This document shows, in pieces, positions 7,436 to 8,188 of a stretch of 8,188 bases of DNA (the first letter of the stretch is position 1; the number at the start of each line of letters is the position of its first letter). Under the pieces are notes generated by a model, which was given only the letters and a program-made list of their open reading frames with translations, searched no databases and had not been told where the DNA came from. The translations under genes and the position numbers were made by a program. Origin of the DNA: Bryobacteraceae bacterium (GTDB taxonomy: Bacteria; Acidobacteriota; Terriglobia; Bryobacterales; Bryobacteraceae); NCBI GenBank assembly GCA_025350445.1, contig JANXXV010000279.1:1-8188 (forward strand), read 5' to 3'.

Positions 7436-7441
7436 TATACT
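7436..7441 (+). promoter_or_regulatory. Possible -10 box for the antitoxin-toxin operon
   Basis: TATACT matches TATAAT in five of six positions and lies 18 nt before the antitoxin ATG, so the leader would be only about 11 nt and contain no Shine-Dalgarno. The best -35-like hexamer, TTGAAA at 7408-7413, is 22 bp away, longer than the usual 16-18, so the promoter would be weak or activator dependent. Its last base is also the first base of the inverted repeat. Confidence 0.35.
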
Positions 7442-7458
7442 GTGGAGTGAATTCCACA
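7441..7458. promoter_or_regulatory. Inverted repeat TGTGGA-N6-TCCACA, probable autoregulatory operator
   Basis: The two 6-bp arms (7441-7446 and 7453-7458) are perfect inverted complements around a 6-bp centre, and the site ends 1 nt before the antitoxin ATG at 7460 while touching the candidate -10 box. Ribbon-helix-helix antitoxins commonly bind palindromes at this position and repress their own operon. Binding by this particular protein is inferred from location only. Confidence 0.5.
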
Positions 7459-7459
7459 C

Positions 7460-7693
7460 ATGGGAACAATCCAAGTTGTTCTGGATAAAAAGTTGCTGCA
7501 AGCCACCGACCGCGCAGCCCGCGAGACGAAGCGGAATCGTTCGGCGCTAGTTCGAGATGCTCTCCGGGAGCATCTCCGGAGACTGGAGATAAGGACGCTT
7601 GAGGAACGCGATCGCGCGGGCTATTTGAAGCAACCACAAGACCGGGACGAGTCGCTTAAATGGGAGGCGGAGGCAGTTTGGCCAGTAGAATAG
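7460..7693 (+). CDS. Ribbon-helix-helix (CopG/MazE-like) antitoxin
   Basis: The 77-residue protein starts with the beta strand 'TIQVVLDKKLL', then a helix ('ATDRAARETK'), a turn with 'NRSALVRDALREHLRRL' as second helix, and an acidic, Trp-containing tail ('LKWEAEAVWPVE'). This is the layout of RHH antitoxins: a dimeric DNA-binding N-terminus and a C-terminal segment that wraps the cognate MazF/PemK endoribonuclease. The gene looks intact. The start codon of the toxin remnant (ATG 7660) lies inside it by 34 nt, typical for coupled antitoxin-toxin pairs. It lies divergent to the helicase gene, with an inverted repeat directly before its start. With the toxin broken, the protein may now act only as a DNA-binding regulator. 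Confidence 0.88.
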   Translation: MGTIQVVLDKKLLQATDRAARETKRNRSALVRDALREHLRRLEIRTLEERDRAGYLKQPQDRDESLKWEAEAVWPVE

Positions 7694-8057
7694 CCGAAGG
7701 CGATGTGCGTCTTTACGAGCTTACTTGTCGACTGTAACCGTAGCGCCGGTCACGTCCGCCGTTCGAGGCGTGCCGGTCGAGATAGCTCTGGATGATTCGG
7801 AAAGAATGAAGGCGCCCTGCGCGGTGAATTTGCACAACACTGTCACGGTCTCCCGGCAGCGTATTGGAAAGCGCGTGACGCAGTTGAGTTCCCCGCGGAT
7901 GCGCGAGATCTTCACCGCATTGCGATTCTTGCCCGGTTGCGATGCGATGAGCGTATCCACCGCGGGTTTGCGCTTCAATTTAGCGAGAACGCCACAAGTT
8001 CCGCGGGCAAATTCGAGCCTCCAACCGCCACCACGACGAACTGTTTGCCATTGGTGA
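7660..8057 (+). pseudogene. Disrupted MazF/PemK-type endoribonuclease toxin
   Basis: ATG 7660 opens a frame overlapping the antitoxin that reads MGGGGSLASRIAEGDVRLYE, a normal start for this toxin subfamily, but it reaches TAA at 7735-7737. The rest continues in another frame from about 7722 ('YLSTVTVAPVTS', 'KAPCAVNLHNTVTVS', 'RIGKRVTQLS', 'MREIFTALRF', 'GCD' at 7943). Between the two halves about 20-25 residues expected in the family are absent, including the 'PDKRRPVLVLTR' block that holds the catalytic arginine of MazF enzymes; the conserved threonine of 'APVTS' is still present. After GCD, where relatives usually stop, the frame runs on to 8057 into the 3' end of the convergent quinoprotein gene. 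A TTG at 7725 could start a shortened protein without the arginine. I judge the toxin inactive. Confidence 0.8.
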
Positions 8058-8188
8058 AGTAAGACATCGGCGAGCCTGTGGCGTTTGCCGGTAAATCGAA
8101 CTCAGCCACATCTGCGCCGCTCTGCTTATCGTAGACTCGCAACTTCGCATCCCGAATGATGTGCTCGGCTTCGAGGTGGCCATCGCGG
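7975..8188 (-). CDS. C-terminal end of a PQQ-dependent (quinoprotein) dehydrogenase, 5' part outside window
   Basis: A minus-strand frame enters from the right edge and ends at TGA 7977-7975, giving the last 70 residues. It contains 'LRVYDKQSGADVAEFDLP', then 'TGSPMSYFTNGKQFVVVAVGG' split across adjacent blades, and ends 'PAELVAFSLN'. This is the closing part of an eight-bladed PQQ-type beta propeller, as in quinoprotein glucose and alcohol dehydrogenases of the periplasm, where the last blade ends with 'GKQYVVVAAGG...LVAFAL'. The catalytic and PQQ-binding residues lie outside the window, so the substrate and even retention of catalysis cannot be judged. It converges on the toxin remnant, whose extended frame overlaps its 3' end by 83 nt. 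Confidence 0.8.
   Translation of the reverse strand, partial: RDGHLEAEHIIRDAKLRVYDKQSGADVAEFDLPANATGSPMSYFTNGKQFVVVAVGGSNLPAELVAFSLN

Larger units (their letters stand above)
7325..7459. other. Divergent intergenic region between helicase operon and toxin-antitoxin module
   Basis: These 135 bases separate the two divergent starts and must hold both promoters. Candidate -10 elements are present for each direction, plus the inverted repeat at 7441-7458. No recognisable SOS (LexA) box, riboswitch or small RNA gene was seen. Confidence 0.6.

Noticed and set aside
7325..7459. SOS (LexA) control site for the helicase gene
   Set aside because: No palindrome resembling known LexA boxes was found; the only clear inverted repeat lies at the antitoxin start.
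7325..7501. N-terminal extension of the helicase from TTG 7501 (59 more residues)
   Set aside because: The extra residues have no resemblance to PcrA/UvrD N-termini, the known family start fits ATG 7324, and the extension would run through the antitoxin start and its operator-like repeat.
7721..7978. Minus-strand open frame of 85 codons over the toxin remnant
   Set aside because: The opposite strand encodes recognisable MazF-family sequence throughout, so this is a shadow frame.
7980..8183. Minus-strand 67-codon frame at the right edge
   Set aside because: A different frame of the same strand (ending at 7975) gives a recognisable quinoprotein C-terminus; this one gives a serine/arginine-rich sequence without resemblance.

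Overview
The window reads as chromosomal DNA of a GC-rich Acidobacteriota bacterium, probably of the Bryobacterales / Candidatus Solibacter type. This is judged from the protein families (a DUF3108 protein, the 'LPNFICTQ' secreted family, a permease with a long TM1-TM2 loop) and from gene style, not from any search. Coding density is high and most genes are packed end to start.

Left part, plus strand (1-3344): the last 20 codons of what is probably primosomal helicase PriA are followed after 7 nt by a GNAT-fold acetyltransferase. Its stop overlaps (ATGA) the start of an exported DUF3108 protein, and a secreted two-domain protein of unknown function follows 36 nt later. Directly behind that gene lies a decaying tandem copy of it, with a lost start codon, a small frameshift, a net 444-bp internal deletion and an in-frame TAG.

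Middle part, minus strand (3346-7324): three genes read right to left and form a tight operon. They are a full-length UvrD/PcrA-type helicase (779 aa), a very basic 52-aa protein that is easily missed because it is so short, and an APC-superfamily amino acid permease. Both junctions are 4-nt stop/start overlaps (ATGA and GTGA), so the small ORF physically couples helicase and permease translation.

Right part (7325-8188): a 135-nt divergent intergenic region carries a perfect TGTGGA-N6-TCCACA inverted repeat directly before an intact ribbon-helix-helix antitoxin gene. The MazF/PemK-type toxin that should follow is broken. Its start and first residues remain, overlapping the antitoxin, but a deletion with a frameshift removed the segment carrying the conserved R-P-V catalytic arginine, and the frame now runs past the usual end of the family. 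The window closes with the 3' end of a minus-strand PQQ-type quinoprotein dehydrogenase, convergent with the toxin remnant.

The most noteworthy items are the hidden basic ORF inside the helicase-permease operon, the orphaned antitoxin with its probable operator and disabled toxin, and the decaying tandem paralogue. No tRNA, rRNA, CRISPR array, insertion sequence or clear intrinsic terminator was recognised.
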